DNA from: Xylanibacter ruminicola Ga6B6
GTDB lineage: Bacteria; Bacteroidota; Bacteroidia; Bacteroidales; Bacteroidaceae
Assembly (NCBI RefSeq): GCF_000687715.1
Contig: NZ_JHXD01000001.1
Span: 248,001 to 312,000 of the forward strand
Length of the DNA stretch: 64,000 nucleotides
Direction of reading: 5' to 3'
This document shows, piece by piece, positions 8,163 to 16,401 of the stretch (position 1 is its first letter; every line of letters begins with the position of its first letter). Under the pieces are notes generated by a model. That model saw nothing but the letters and a program-made list of their open reading frames with translations, made no database searches and was not told where the DNA came from. Both the position numbers and the translations under genes were made by a program.

Positions 8163-9145
8163 AAAAGATATCACTAGTCATTCTTGCCGTATTCATCGGC
8201 CTGTCTGCCTTTGCACAAACGCCTGCAACTCTTCGTGCTGATGCCGTACGCTTGGCATCGCGTGGGTACTTTAACAAGAGTATCAATTGTCTGCGACAGA
8301 TAGCAGTTGATAGTCTTAACGCAGAGGACATGCACCTTTACTACAACAATTTTGCTCAGCTTGGCCAGAACGATTCCTTGGCATATTGGGCTGATGAGAT
8401 GCTGAAGAGCAATCCTTACGATGCACAGTTGATTGTAGATTATACGCCAAGACTGAACAATGGTTGGCAGGGCGATATGGGGCGCAAGAGTTTTTCTAAG
8501 AAGGTTATCGACATCTGCAAGAAGTACGTTGAACGCGATTCAACTCATATTCTGATTAACCGCCAATTGGCCGAGGGCTATTATAATATAGGTAATTACG
8601 ATCTTGCCCTACAGGAGCTGAAAAAACTCGAGGCGGTTGGCGATACCTGTTTTGGTACGCTCTATACCTTAGGCTTAACTTATCAGCGCATGGGCGATAA
8701 CTCTACTGCCTACGATTATCTGTATCGTGCCTATGATAAGAACGACCATCATCCCTATTGCCTGTTTATGTTGGGTATTGTCAGCAACAGGGTTGGCCTT
8801 GGAGCCGAGGCTTTGTCGTATCTCGATGAGGCTAAGAAACTACTTATGCCCGATCGTCAGACCCTATTCCGTATGCATAAGGAATTGGCTGAGGCTTTTA
8901 AACTAAAGTCAGAACCCGATTTCCGTTTGGAGGAGTTGCAGGAGTGTATGCGTTATGCCGAGGAGAAAGATGTAAACGAGCTCACCTACCTGATGGGACA
9001 ATGTTACTTCCAACTAAAGCAACGCGACAAGGCTAAAGACTATTTCAACCGATTCCTGGAAGCTACCGAAAACAAAGAGTATAACGATAAGATAAAGGAT
9101 ATGCGCTCCGCTGCCCAGCGCAACCTTCGCATGATGATGTGGTAG
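8159..9145 (+). CDS. Exported TPR protein
   Basis: A 328-aa protein with a signal peptide ending LSAFAQ, followed by at least six TPR-like helix pairs across residues 30-315 (for example IGNYDLALQELKKLEAV, DNSTAYDYLYRAYDK, LKQRDKAKDYFNRFLEA). It has no catalytic motif. TPR arrays mediate protein-protein contacts. Coupling to the thioredoxin-like gene by ATGA overlap suggests that it scaffolds or presents the redox partner in the periplasm. It ends at a long inverted repeat shared with convergent gyrB. Confidence 0.85.
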   Translation: MKKISLVILAVFIGLSAFAQTPATLRADAVRLASRGYFNKSINCLRQIAVDSLNAEDMHLYYNNFAQLGQNDSLAYWADEMLKSNPYDAQLIVDYTPRLNNGWQGDMGRKSFSKKVIDICKKYVERDSTHILINRQLAEGYYNIGNYDLALQELKKLEAVGDTCFGTLYTLGLTYQRMGDNSTAYDYLYRAYDKNDHHPYCLFMLGIVSNRVGLGAEALSYLDEAKKLLMPDRQTLFRMHKELAEAFKLKSEPDFRLEELQECMRYAEEKDVNELTYLMGQCYFQLKQRDKAKDYFNRFLEATENKEYNDKIKDMRSAAQRNLRMMMW

Positions 9146-9252
9146 AATACGTAAAGTATCACTTTTGGGTATAATGTATTGAAATACAGAATGATAGATG
9201 CAGTGGTGTTTTTGGTGGAAGTATCACTTCTAATATGATACATGTATAAAAA

Positions 9253-9335
9253 CAAAACAACTTGTTTTGCTTTGTAAGAGATAGCTTCTTGAATAGTAAA
9301 AGACTATCTTTTACGCTACAAAACAAGTTGTTTTG
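9253..9335. terminator. Long inverted repeat, bidirectional terminator-like
   Basis: CAAAACAACTTGTTTTG at 9253-9269 and its exact reverse complement at 9319-9335 form the outer stem. GTAAGAGATAG and CTATCTTTTAC form an inner stem with one G.T. The element lies between the convergent TPR gene and gyrB and would fold on either strand. Each outer arm is itself a near-palindrome. Confidence 0.55.
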
Positions 9336-9355
9336 CTATTGTGTCTGACGTATTT

Positions 9356-11332
9356 TTATGCGTCGATATTTGCGTAGGTAGCGTTCTTCTCGATGAACTC
9401 GCGGCGTGGTTCTACGTCGTCGCCCATCAGCATTGAGAAGATCTCGTCGGCCTCGGCAGCGTTCTCGATGGTAACCTGCTTGAGCAAGCGGTTCTCGGGG
9501 TTCATGGTGGTTTCCCAAAGCTGCTCTGGGTTCATCTCACCAAGACCTTTGTAACGCTGGGTGTGCAAGCCCTTGTCGTCGCCATTACCTGCTACATACT
9601 TATCGATGAATGCCTGGCGCTGCTGCTCGGTGTAGCAGTACTCAGAGGTCTTCTTATAAGTACACTTGTAGAGTGGTGGGGTAGCGATGTAAAGGTGACC
9701 GCCCTGGATAACCTGTGGCATGAAGCGATAGAAGAGTGTCATGATCAGTGTGTCGATGTGAGAACCATCGACGTCGGCGTCGGTCATGATGATAATCTTA
9801 TCGTAACGCAGCTTATCGATATTGGCATCCTTTGAGTCCTCGCCGTCAACGCCGAAGCGTACACCAATACTCTGGATAATGTTCATAACCGATTCTGCCT
9901 CGAACACACGGTGCCACTGTACCTTCTCTACATTCAGGATCTTACCACGCAGAGGCAGGATGGCCTGGAAATGACGGTCGCGACCCTGCTTAGCAGAACC
10001 ACCGGCCGAGTCACCCTCGACGAGGAAGATCTCACACTCCTTAGGATCCTTGTTTGAGCAGTCGGCCAGCTTACCAGGCAGACCACCACCAGTCATAGGA
10101 TTCTTGCGCTGTACACTCTCGCGGGCCTTGCGGGCTGCAATACGTGCTGTAGCGGCCAGAATAACCTTCTCGCAGATGGTATGAGCCTCTTTGGGGTTCT
10201 CCTCCAGGTAGTTGGTCATAGCCTCGCCTACAGCCTTCTGTACAGCACCGTTCACCTCGCTGTTACCCAGCTTGGTCTTAGTCTGACCCTCGAACTGAGG
10301 CTCGGCAACCTTAACAGAGATGATAGCGGTAAGACCCTCGCGGAAGTCGTCCTGGGCTACCTCGATCTTGGCCTTTTCAATCTGCTTGCGCAGCTGATCG
10401 TCCTCGTCGGCATACTTCTTAAGTGTACGGGCCAGGGCGATGCGGAAACCAGTAAGGTGGGTACCACCCTCGATGGTGTTGATATTGTTAACGTAAGAGT
10501 GGATATTCTCAGAATAATCGCTGTTGTACAGCAGGGCTACCTCGATGGGCACACCATCCTTCTCAGTTTTCAGGCAGATAGGATCGCCGATGATTGAGGT
10601 GCGGTGACGATCGACGTAGCGAACGAACTCCTTGAGTCCCTCCTTGGCGTGGAATACCTCTGGCTGACGGAGGTTGCCCTCTTCATCAGGACGCAAGTCG
10701 GTAAGAGTGATGGTGATACCGGCATTCAGATAAGCCAGCTCGCGCATACGCTTAGCGATGATGTCGTACTTATATTCGGTAGTAGTGAAAATGCTGCCGT
10801 CGGGCCAGAACTGCTGGCGGGTACCAGTCTTATCGGTGTCGCCTACAATCTTTACGTCGTAGAGGGGCTTGCCCTTCTCGTACTCCTGCTGGTAGATGTG
10901 ACCGTTACGGAATACCTGCGACATCATGTGAGTAGAAAGCGCGTTTACACAGCTTACACCTACACCATGCAGACCACCTGATACCTTGTATGAGCCCTTA
11001 TCGAACTTACCACCAGCATGGAGTACTGTCATAACCACCTCGAGGGCGCTCTTGTGCATCTTCTCGTGCTCATCTACGGGGATACCACGACCGTTGTCCT
11101 GAACGGTGATTGAGTTATCCTCGTTGATGGTTACCTCGATGTGGGTACAGTAGCCAGCCATGGCCTCGTCGATAGAGTTATCAACGGTTTCGTTTACCAG
11201 ATGGTGGAGACCCTTCTCGCTGATGTCGCCAATGTACATAGCAGGACGCTTACGTACAGCTTCCAAACCCTCGAGTACCTGAATGTTACTCGCGGAGTAG
11301 TTTTGTTCTTGGTTCAGTTGTTCTTCTGTCAT
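9356..11332 (-). CDS. gyrB: DNA gyrase subunit B
   Basis: A 658-aa protein of the usual length for Bacteroidetes GyrB. The GHKL ATPase domain (residues about 25-235) shows VLEGLEAVRKRPAMYIGD, ETVDNSIDEA, VQDNGRGIPV and GGLHGVGVSCVNALS. The transducer domain follows, then the TOPRIM domain with EIFLVEGDSAGGSAKQGRD and MTDADVDGSHI, and a C-terminal QRYKGLGEM/NPEQLWETTMNP. With GyrA (not in the window) it introduces negative supercoils using ATP. It has its own promoter at 11382-11389, preceded by two stem-loops that end the rpsT transcript. Confidence 0.98.
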   Translation of the reverse strand: MTEEQLNQEQNYSASNIQVLEGLEAVRKRPAMYIGDISEKGLHHLVNETVDNSIDEAMAGYCTHIEVTINEDNSITVQDNGRGIPVDEHEKMHKSALEVVMTVLHAGGKFDKGSYKVSGGLHGVGVSCVNALSTHMMSQVFRNGHIYQQEYEKGKPLYDVKIVGDTDKTGTRQQFWPDGSIFTTTEYKYDIIAKRMRELAYLNAGITITLTDLRPDEEGNLRQPEVFHAKEGLKEFVRYVDRHRTSIIGDPICLKTEKDGVPIEVALLYNSDYSENIHSYVNNINTIEGGTHLTGFRIALARTLKKYADEDDQLRKQIEKAKIEVAQDDFREGLTAIISVKVAEPQFEGQTKTKLGNSEVNGAVQKAVGEAMTNYLEENPKEAHTICEKVILAATARIAARKARESVQRKNPMTGGGLPGKLADCSNKDPKECEIFLVEGDSAGGSAKQGRDRHFQAILPLRGKILNVEKVQWHRVFEAESVMNIIQSIGVRFGVDGEDSKDANIDKLRYDKIIIMTDADVDGSHIDTLIMTLFYRFMPQVIQGGHLYIATPPLYKCTYKKTSEYCYTEQQRQAFIDKYVAGNGDDKGLHTQRYKGLGEMNPEQLWETTMNPENRLLKQVTIENAAEADEIFSMLMGDDVEPRREFIEKNATYANIDA

Positions 11333-11381
11333 TATTTTAATTCTTCAATTTTTCGATTCTCGAAATTTACCATTTTGGTTG

Positions 11382-11389
11382 CAAAGGTA
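11382..11389 (-). promoter_or_regulatory. -7 box of gyrB
   Basis: CAAAGGTA on the + strand reads TACCTTTG on the minus strand, 49 nt before the ATG. No clear TTTG -33 box; that position is occupied by the hairpin at 11402-11422. Confidence 0.65.
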
Positions 11390-11422
11390 CAAAAAAAAGT
11401 TCAGATAAACGTAGTTTATCTG
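11390..11422 (-). terminator. Second terminator after rpsT, abutting gyrB promoter
   Basis: A perfect 9-bp stem (CAGATAAAC at 11402-11410 with GTTTATCTG at 11414-11422) is followed on the minus strand by eight T's that run directly into the gyrB -7 box. Confidence 0.65.
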
Positions 11423-11433
11423 CTAAAAAACTG

Positions 11434-11470
11434 AAAAAAGAAAGCCGCAACCCTCTTGGGGCTACGGCTT
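11434..11470 (-). terminator. First terminator after rpsT
   Basis: The stem AAGCCG/CGGCTT (11442-11447 and 11465-11470) has an inner CCC/GGG pairing and is followed on the minus strand by a T-rich run. It lies 22 nt past the rpsT stop. Confidence 0.75.
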
Positions 11471-11491
11471 GTACTTATTGTTGGGTAAATA

Positions 11492-11746
11492 TTATCCCAG
11501 CTTGTTAACGTGCAGTGCAAGGCTTGACTTCAGGTTTGCGGCCTTGTTCTTGTGGATAACGTTGGTCTTAGCCAGCTTGTCCAGCATCTTCTGTACCTTT
11601 GGGAACAGAGCTACAGCCTCTTCCTTGTTTGTTGTAGCACGGAGCTTGCGAACTGCGTTACGCATTGTCTTTGCGTAGTAGTGGTTGTGAAGTGCTCTTT
11701 TCTTCTCCTGACGGATTCTCTTCACTGATGACTTGTGATTTGCCAT
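11492..11746 (-). CDS. rpsT: 30S ribosomal protein S20
   Basis: An 84-aa, strongly basic protein beginning [21 protein letters not shown], typical of S20, which binds 16S rRNA early in 30S assembly. It is preceded by a structured untranslated region of about 150 nt and by tRNA-Glu. No separate promoter was found between them, so the message probably begins at the tRNA promoter at 11992. Two stem-loop terminators follow. Confidence 0.97.
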   Translation of the reverse strand: MANHKSSVKRIRQEKKRALHNHYYAKTMRNAVRKLRATTNKEEAVALFPKVQKMLDKLAKTNVIHKNKAANLKSSLALHVNKLG

Positions 11747-11756
11747 GTTTTTTGAA

Positions 11757-11885
11757 TGAAATTTAAATTGTTAATATAAAGCTTATGGGTCTTACGTCGT
11801 TAAGGCTGCCCTGGGCGGGTTCTTGCGAACCCTCCGCCACCTTATCCCATCCTTGGAGGCTGGTAGCACATGGCTGTGCAGATGA
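11757..11885 (-). ncRNA. Structured 5' leader of rpsT (candidate autoregulatory RNA)
   Basis: On the minus strand this untranslated stretch can form a long-range helix (ATGGG at 11846-11850 with CCCAT at 11785-11789). That helix encloses a strong hairpin GGGTTC-GCAA-GAACCC (11817-11832, GNRA loop, flanked by GGC/GCC) and a smaller hairpin CTTA...TAAG at 11791-11804. S20 synthesis is autoregulated in other bacteria, so an S20-binding leader is plausible, but this is inference. I cannot name an Rfam family for it. Confidence 0.5.
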
Positions 11886-11900
11886 CAGATTTAAATTTTG

Positions 11901-11972
11901 TAGTCCCTAGGAGAGTCGAACTCCTCTTTAGAGAATGAAAATCTCTCGTCCTAACCGATAGACGAAGGGACC
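11901..11972 (-). tRNA. tRNA-Glu (anticodon TTC)
   Basis: A 72-nt cloverleaf: acceptor GGTCCCT/AGGGACT (first pair G.T), anticodon stem AGAGA/TCTCT around loop TTTTCAT with anticodon TTC, and T-arm GGAGTTCGACTCTCC. CCA is not encoded. It lies upstream of rpsT on the same strand. Confidence 0.95.
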
Positions 11973-11991
11973 ATCGCGTAAAATGCGGGTG

Positions 11992-12023
11992 CAAAGGTAC
12001 TACTATTTTTCGGTTCTACCAAA
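11992..12023 (-). promoter_or_regulatory. Promoter of tRNA-Glu-rpsT
   Basis: On the minus strand TTTG (12020-12023), a 20-nt spacer and TACCTTTG (11992-11999) make a near-ideal Bacteroidetes promoter, 19 nt before the tRNA. Confidence 0.8.
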
Positions 12024-12062
12024 TTTTTTTAGTAAAAAATAACATTTTACGAATAATTTTCG

Positions 12063-12070
12063 TACCTTTG
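12063..12070 (+). promoter_or_regulatory. -7 box of recO; transcript probably leaderless
   Basis: TACCTTTG ends 6 nt before the ATG at 12077, so transcription should begin at or next to the start codon. There is no ribosome-binding sequence. The box is divergent from the tRNA-Glu promoter. Confidence 0.6.
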
Positions 12071-12076
12071 CACCGT

Positions 12077-12802
12077 ATGTTGACGAAAACTCAGGCTATT
12101 GTACTGCATGCTATCAAATACGGCGAAACCCGACTGATAGTAGATATGTTTACCAAAGTGTTTGGTAGGCAGGCGTTTATTGTGAGCATACCCAAAACAC
12201 CTAAGGGAAAGGTAAAGAAACAGTTTTTCCAACCACTGACTATTTTGGAAATAGAAACCGACATACGTCCGAGACAGCAACTGCAGAAACTACACGATGT
12301 GCGGTTGGCTGCCCCCTTTGCATCGATACCGTTCGAGCCCGATAAGTTGGCTATTTCGCTGTTTGTGGCCGAATTCCTGTATTATGCGTTGCGATCAGAA
12401 CAGCGTAATGAGTTACTGTACGATTATCTGGAGTATAGCATTGTGTGGTTGGACGGTCAGCAGGAACGGTTTGCCAACTTCCACCTGGTGTTTTTGTTGA
12501 GGTTGACACGCTTTTTAGGTTTCTATCCGAATCTTGACGATTACAAGGATGGTGATTACTTTGACTTGCGCGAGAGTGTGTTTATGCCAGTGCCGCCTGT
12601 ACATCGCGACTTCCTGCATCCCGAGGAGGCGCAGAAAGTGCAGCTGATGATGCGTATGGATTTTCCTACGATGCACTTGTTCCGCATGTCGCATCAGGAG
12701 CGTAACCGCTTGCTTGAGGTGTCGCTAAAATATTATCGACTCCATCTGCCGGATTTCCCAGAGATGAAGTCGATAGAGGTATTGCAAGCCTTATATCAGT
12801 AA
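12077..12802 (+). CDS. recO: DNA repair protein RecO
   Basis: A 241-aa protein starting MLTKTQAIVLHAIKYGETRLIVDMFT, the RecO N-terminal OB-fold. A helical C-terminal domain follows; the zinc-binding Cys set of some RecO proteins is not seen. RecO helps load RecA on SSB-coated DNA in the RecFOR pathway. An upstream in-frame TTG at 12068 lies inside the -7 box and is rejected as the start. The gene ends 10 nt before the convergent ftsZ stop, and no terminator is visible in that gap, so transcripts probably overlap. Confidence 0.93.
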   Translation: MLTKTQAIVLHAIKYGETRLIVDMFTKVFGRQAFIVSIPKTPKGKVKKQFFQPLTILEIETDIRPRQQLQKLHDVRLAAPFASIPFEPDKLAISLFVAEFLYYALRSEQRNELLYDYLEYSIVWLDGQQERFANFHLVFLLRLTRFLGFYPNLDDYKDGDYFDLRESVFMPVPPVHRDFLHPEEAQKVQLMMRMDFPTMHLFRMSHQERNRLLEVSLKYYRLHLPDFPEMKSIEVLQALYQ

Positions 12803-12812
12803 GGCAGCTGAT

Positions 12813-14153
12813 TTACATAAACTTAATAGTGCCCTGAATAGGTTCCTGTGGCTCCTGGTTGGGCTCGTCGATGTTCACAATCTCATCTACGTTGCTGGCC
12901 TGCGAGTTGATGCTATCCAGAATCTCGCGGGTACGCTTGTAGGTTGGTGTCTGCTCAACAGCAGAGATCACATCGTCGTTATCCAGATCCTCAGGACGGA
13001 ACAGGTAGATGTTAGGACGGCGCTTGTAGCGCTTGGTGGCTCCCTCGCCGCCATAGTAGCGGTTACGACGGTCCTGACGCTCGGCAGCTTTCTCCTGCTC
13101 GGCAGCAATACGGTTGATATCCTCCTGAGAGTGCTTCTTCAGGTGACCGTTCATACCATCAACATTCTCGATGCCGAAACCGGTGGCCAGGATAGTTACC
13201 TTAACCTTCTTACCCAGCTCAAGGTCGGTTGCCAGTCCCCACTTAATCTCAAAGTCGTTGCCGAACTTAGCCATGAAGTCGTTAACATCGTTCATCTCCT
13301 CCATCATAAGTGATGACTGACCATCCTTTGAGCCAGCAAACGAGATAGAGAGCAGGATCTTCTTAGAGTTGAAGATGTCGTTATCGTTAAGCAGCGGTGA
13401 GTTGAGGGCATCCTCGATAGCCTTCTTGACACGACCTTCGCCCTCGCCATAACCAGTACTCATGATTGCAACACCACCATCTTTCAGTACGGTCTTTACA
13501 TCGTTGAAGTCGAGGTTGATGAGTCCGTGAACGGTGATAATCTCGGCGATCGACTTGGCGGCAACGCTCAGTGTGTCGTCGGCCTTACCAAAGGCGTCGA
13601 GAACCGACAGCTCTGGATAAATTTCACGCAGGCGCTCGTTGTTGATAACCAGCAGGGCATCGACATGCTTCGACATCTCTTCGACACCGTCGAGAGCCTG
13701 GTCGATCTTGCGGTCGCCCTCAAAACGGAAGGGGATAGTAACGATACCTACGGTAAGGATACCCAACTCCTTAGAAACGCGGGCGATAACAGGGGCTGCA
13801 CCAGTACCGGTACCACCACCCATACCTGCGGTGATGAATGCCATGCGGGTGCCGTCGTTCAGCATGGTGCGGATATCGTCGATACTCTCTTCGGCAGCCT
13901 GACGAGCCTTCTCAGGCTTGTTACCAGCACCAAGACCCTCCTTACCCAACTGGAGATGCACGGGTACGGGCGAATCATTAAGTGCCTGGTTATCGGTGTT
14001 GCAAAGCACGAATGTAACATCGTGAATGCCTTCGCGATACATGTGGTTGACAGCATTGCCACCACCACCGCCAACACCAATCACTTTGATAATGCTGTGC
14101 TCCTTCTCCGGTGCTCCGAAGTCCAGGATGTCTATATTCATATTATTCTCCAT
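12813..14153 (-). CDS. ftsZ: Cell division protein FtsZ
   Basis: A 446-aa tubulin-like GTPase that forms the Z-ring. The start is MENNMNIDILDFG. The GTP-binding region shows IKVIGVGGGGGNAVNHMY, the tubulin signature MGGGTGTGAAPVIA and the synergy loop NLDFNDVKTV. After the globular core (to about residue 330) there is a charged linker (QEKAAERQDRRNRYYGGEGATKRYKRR) and a C-terminal tail (EPIQGTIKFM). It is the last gene of the dcw operon, 15 nt after ftsA, and is convergent with recO. Confidence 0.98.
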   Translation of the reverse strand: MENNMNIDILDFGAPEKEHSIIKVIGVGGGGGNAVNHMYREGIHDVTFVLCNTDNQALNDSPVPVHLQLGKEGLGAGNKPEKARQAAEESIDDIRTMLNDGTRMAFITAGMGGGTGTGAAPVIARVSKELGILTVGIVTIPFRFEGDRKIDQALDGVEEMSKHVDALLVINNERLREIYPELSVLDAFGKADDTLSVAAKSIAEIITVHGLINLDFNDVKTVLKDGGVAIMSTGYGEGEGRVKKAIEDALNSPLLNDNDIFNSKKILLSISFAGSKDGQSSLMMEEMNDVNDFMAKFGNDFEIKWGLATDLELGKKVKVTILATGFGIENVDGMNGHLKKHSQEDINRIAAEQEKAAERQDRRNRYYGGEGATKRYKRRPNIYLFRPEDLDNDDVISAVEQTPTYKRTREILDSINSQASNVDEIVNIDEPNQEPQEPIQGTIKFM

Positions 14154-14168
14154 AATTCTTCTTCTTTT

Positions 14169-15623
14169 TTAATCTTCTTCTTCAACAATCTTCTTTCCAA
14201 AGTTCAGGAGTCCTTTCTTGAACTTGTTCCAGGTGCTGTTCTCCTTGCGGATGCGGGCCTCTTCCTCTTGCTGGCGGCGCTCCTCTTCAAGGCGTGCGCG
14301 CTCTTCCTCCTCCTGCTGACGGCGGCGCTCCTCTTCGGCCTTCTGCTTCTCGGCCTCGGTACGGATAACACCTGCTGGCAAATCGGTAGTCTGACGGGCT
14401 GGGCGCTGATCGTTAGTGAGATGTGGTGTCTGAGGTCTCAGACTGGCAAACAGATCGCCGTTAGGATCGAAAGCATCGCCAGCGCAGTTGATGTCGCCCT
14501 TGGCCAGCAGACCTAATACGGTGTTCATTGTGCCGTTGTGAGCCTTGATGTCCTCGTTGCTGGTCTGTACAGTCTGTGATACAAACTTGGCGATGCGGAT
14601 TTTGTCTACATGAGTGTGGTTGAAGAAGGCTTTCTCGATGTTCTTCATGTTCGAACCACCACCTGTCAGGATGATACCGCCTAACAGTTTGTCGTAATAT
14701 TCAGATGGTATCTGGTACCATACATTTTCGATAATCTCCTCTAAGCGACCCTCTACAATCTCGATGAACTTACGGCTCTCAACCTGACGGTCGGGATCGA
14801 TAGAGTACTTGAGCTCGTTGTCGATCTCGTTGTTGTCGGTATAGGCCGAACCGTACTTCAGCTTCATCTTCTCGGCATCGCTCTCTTCCATCTGGAGGGT
14901 GGCGATATCCTTGGTGATATTATTGCTGCCCAGAGGGATGACAGCCAGATGGCGCAGGATATTCTTAGAATATACAGATACGGTAGTGGTATCCGAACCG
15001 AGGTCGACAAGGGCGCAGCCAGAGCGCTTCTCAACCTCGGTAAGCACGCTATCAGCCAATGCCAATGGTGCTAGGTACATCTCGGCTACGTTGATGCCGG
15101 CAGTCTCGAAGCACTTGTTCAGATTGCGGTAGAAGGCCTTGCGCTCCAGAATGTTCAGGAAGTGACCTTCGAGATGGGTGGCCTGGATACCTACAGGGTC
15201 CAGCTGGAACTGGGTGCCCACCTTGTATTCCTGTACGGCAGCATCGAGAATTTCCTGGTCTTGGTAGGTCATGTTACGGTTGGCATCCATCAGTTCGATC
15301 ACCATATCCTGTGTGATGATGGTTTCACCTGGAAGATCCTTGGTTACTACGTTCTTAACGCTGCGGATTGACTGACCGCCAACGCCAACATACACCTGTG
15401 TGATCTGAGTCTTGAGCTGATTCTCCAGTTTCTTGATAATACTGGTAAGGCATTGTGCGGTCTTGTCGATGTTATAAACCACACCTTTGCGGATAAACGA
15501 CGAAGAGTTCTCCTTGACAACAGCCAGTACGTTGATGCTGCCGTCGAGATTCTTCTGTCCCGCGATTCCGGTTACTTTGGACGAACCGAGTTCAATTGCT
15601 ACAATAAAATCCTTTGCTGCCAT
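14169..15623 (-). CDS. ftsA: Cell division protein FtsA
   Basis: A 484-aa actin-like protein that anchors FtsZ to the membrane. The start MAAKDFIVAIELGSSKVTG is chosen because it begins 4 nt after the ftsQ stop; an ATG at 15635 would add four residues and overlap ftsQ. Phosphate-binding loops are seen at ELGSSKVTG and VDLGSDTTTVSVY, and the adenosine motif at ILTGGGSNM. Between the core and the C-terminal amphipathic membrane-targeting helix (NKFKKGLLNFGKKIVEE) is an unusual Glu/Arg/Gln-rich coiled-coil stretch of about 45 residues (QKAEEERRRQQEEEE...). Confidence 0.97.
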   Translation of the reverse strand: MAAKDFIVAIELGSSKVTGIAGQKNLDGSINVLAVVKENSSSFIRKGVVYNIDKTAQCLTSIIKKLENQLKTQITQVYVGVGGQSIRSVKNVVTKDLPGETIITQDMVIELMDANRNMTYQDQEILDAAVQEYKVGTQFQLDPVGIQATHLEGHFLNILERKAFYRNLNKCFETAGINVAEMYLAPLALADSVLTEVEKRSGCALVDLGSDTTTVSVYSKNILRHLAVIPLGSNNITKDIATLQMEESDAEKMKLKYGSAYTDNNEIDNELKYSIDPDRQVESRKFIEIVEGRLEEIIENVWYQIPSEYYDKLLGGIILTGGGSNMKNIEKAFFNHTHVDKIRIAKFVSQTVQTSNEDIKAHNGTMNTVLGLLAKGDINCAGDAFDPNGDLFASLRPQTPHLTNDQRPARQTTDLPAGVIRTEAEKQKAEEERRRQQEEEERARLEEERRQQEEEARIRKENSTWNKFKKGLLNFGKKIVEEED

Positions 15624-15627
15624 ATTA

Positions 15628-16383
15628 TTAATCACTATTCACTTTTTTACATATAATTTGGTTGCTGAACTCTACATTAATATAGTTGTACTTGTTCCAA
15701 CCGGCCTTGTTAAGACCGTAGATGTAGAACTTACGCAGACGTTCGAGCTTGCTGTCGATATTTGTGGGCGAGCCCAGGTACACTACATGCTCGCCTACAC
15801 GGGGTACCATTTCGATGGTGCCATTGGGCAGAACGTTGAGCTGCACAGCCTGGTTACGCCAGAAACTATCGCCTACAATCTGGTTGGCCACCTTCGACAG
15901 GGCTTTCTGGGCGTACTTCTTGCTGATGCGGCCTGTGGCTACCAGAATATCTGTGGCATAACCTGCCTCGGGCATGATGTTGCCATGATGGTCGAGATAG
16001 TAGTTCTCGCCATTCTCGGCCATGATGCGGATAACAGGTATACGCTGTTTGATGCTGATGCACACATGTCCGTTTAGTGTTTTATAGCACTCTGCCTTCT
16101 CAACAAACGGACTCTTAAGCAGGGTCTCCTCCATCTTGCGTGGCGAGATGGTGTTCATGGGTTGCGAGAGTGGGTACAACTGATACTGTGTGAGCAGCTT
16201 CTTGACTTCGACTGGATTCAGGAAACCCTCCATCGACTCCTGTTCGATGTCGATGTTAACCTCGGTGCAGGCCTTGGCCATGGCTTCGTCGGGGCTGTTG
16301 AAAGCGGTGACGGCCAGTATCAAGTAGATGCCAACGGCTGCGTTGCAGGCTACCAAGAGGATATGTTTCCAGTTGAAAGTCAT
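15628..16383 (-). CDS. ftsQ: Cell division protein FtsQ (DivIB-like)
   Basis: A 251-aa protein in the conserved position between murC and ftsA. It has one N-terminal transmembrane helix (ILLVACNAAVGIYLILAVTAF) and then an extracytoplasmic POTRA/FtsQ-like region (SPRKMEETLLKSPFVEKAECYKTLNGHVCISIKQRIPVIRI, YYLDHHGNIMP). In the divisome, FtsQ links early cytoplasmic and late periplasmic proteins. Sequence conservation with proteobacterial FtsQ is low, so position in the operon adds to the assignment. Confidence 0.9.
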   Translation of the reverse strand: MTFNWKHILLVACNAAVGIYLILAVTAFNSPDEAMAKACTEVNIDIEQESMEGFLNPVEVKKLLTQYQLYPLSQPMNTISPRKMEETLLKSPFVEKAECYKTLNGHVCISIKQRIPVIRIMAENGENYYLDHHGNIMPEAGYATDILVATGRISKKYAQKALSKVANQIVGDSFWRNQAVQLNVLPNGTIEMVPRVGEHVVYLGSPTNIDSKLERLRKFYIYGLNKAGWNKYNYINVEFSNQIICKKVNSD

Positions 16384-16401
16384 TTGTATTTTACAATTAT
16401 A

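Noticed and set aside
13527..14516. A 329-aa ORF on the + strand opposite ftsZ/ftsA
   Set aside because: It is the antisense shadow of two strongly conserved genes; the protein is repetitive, low-complexity and without known motifs.
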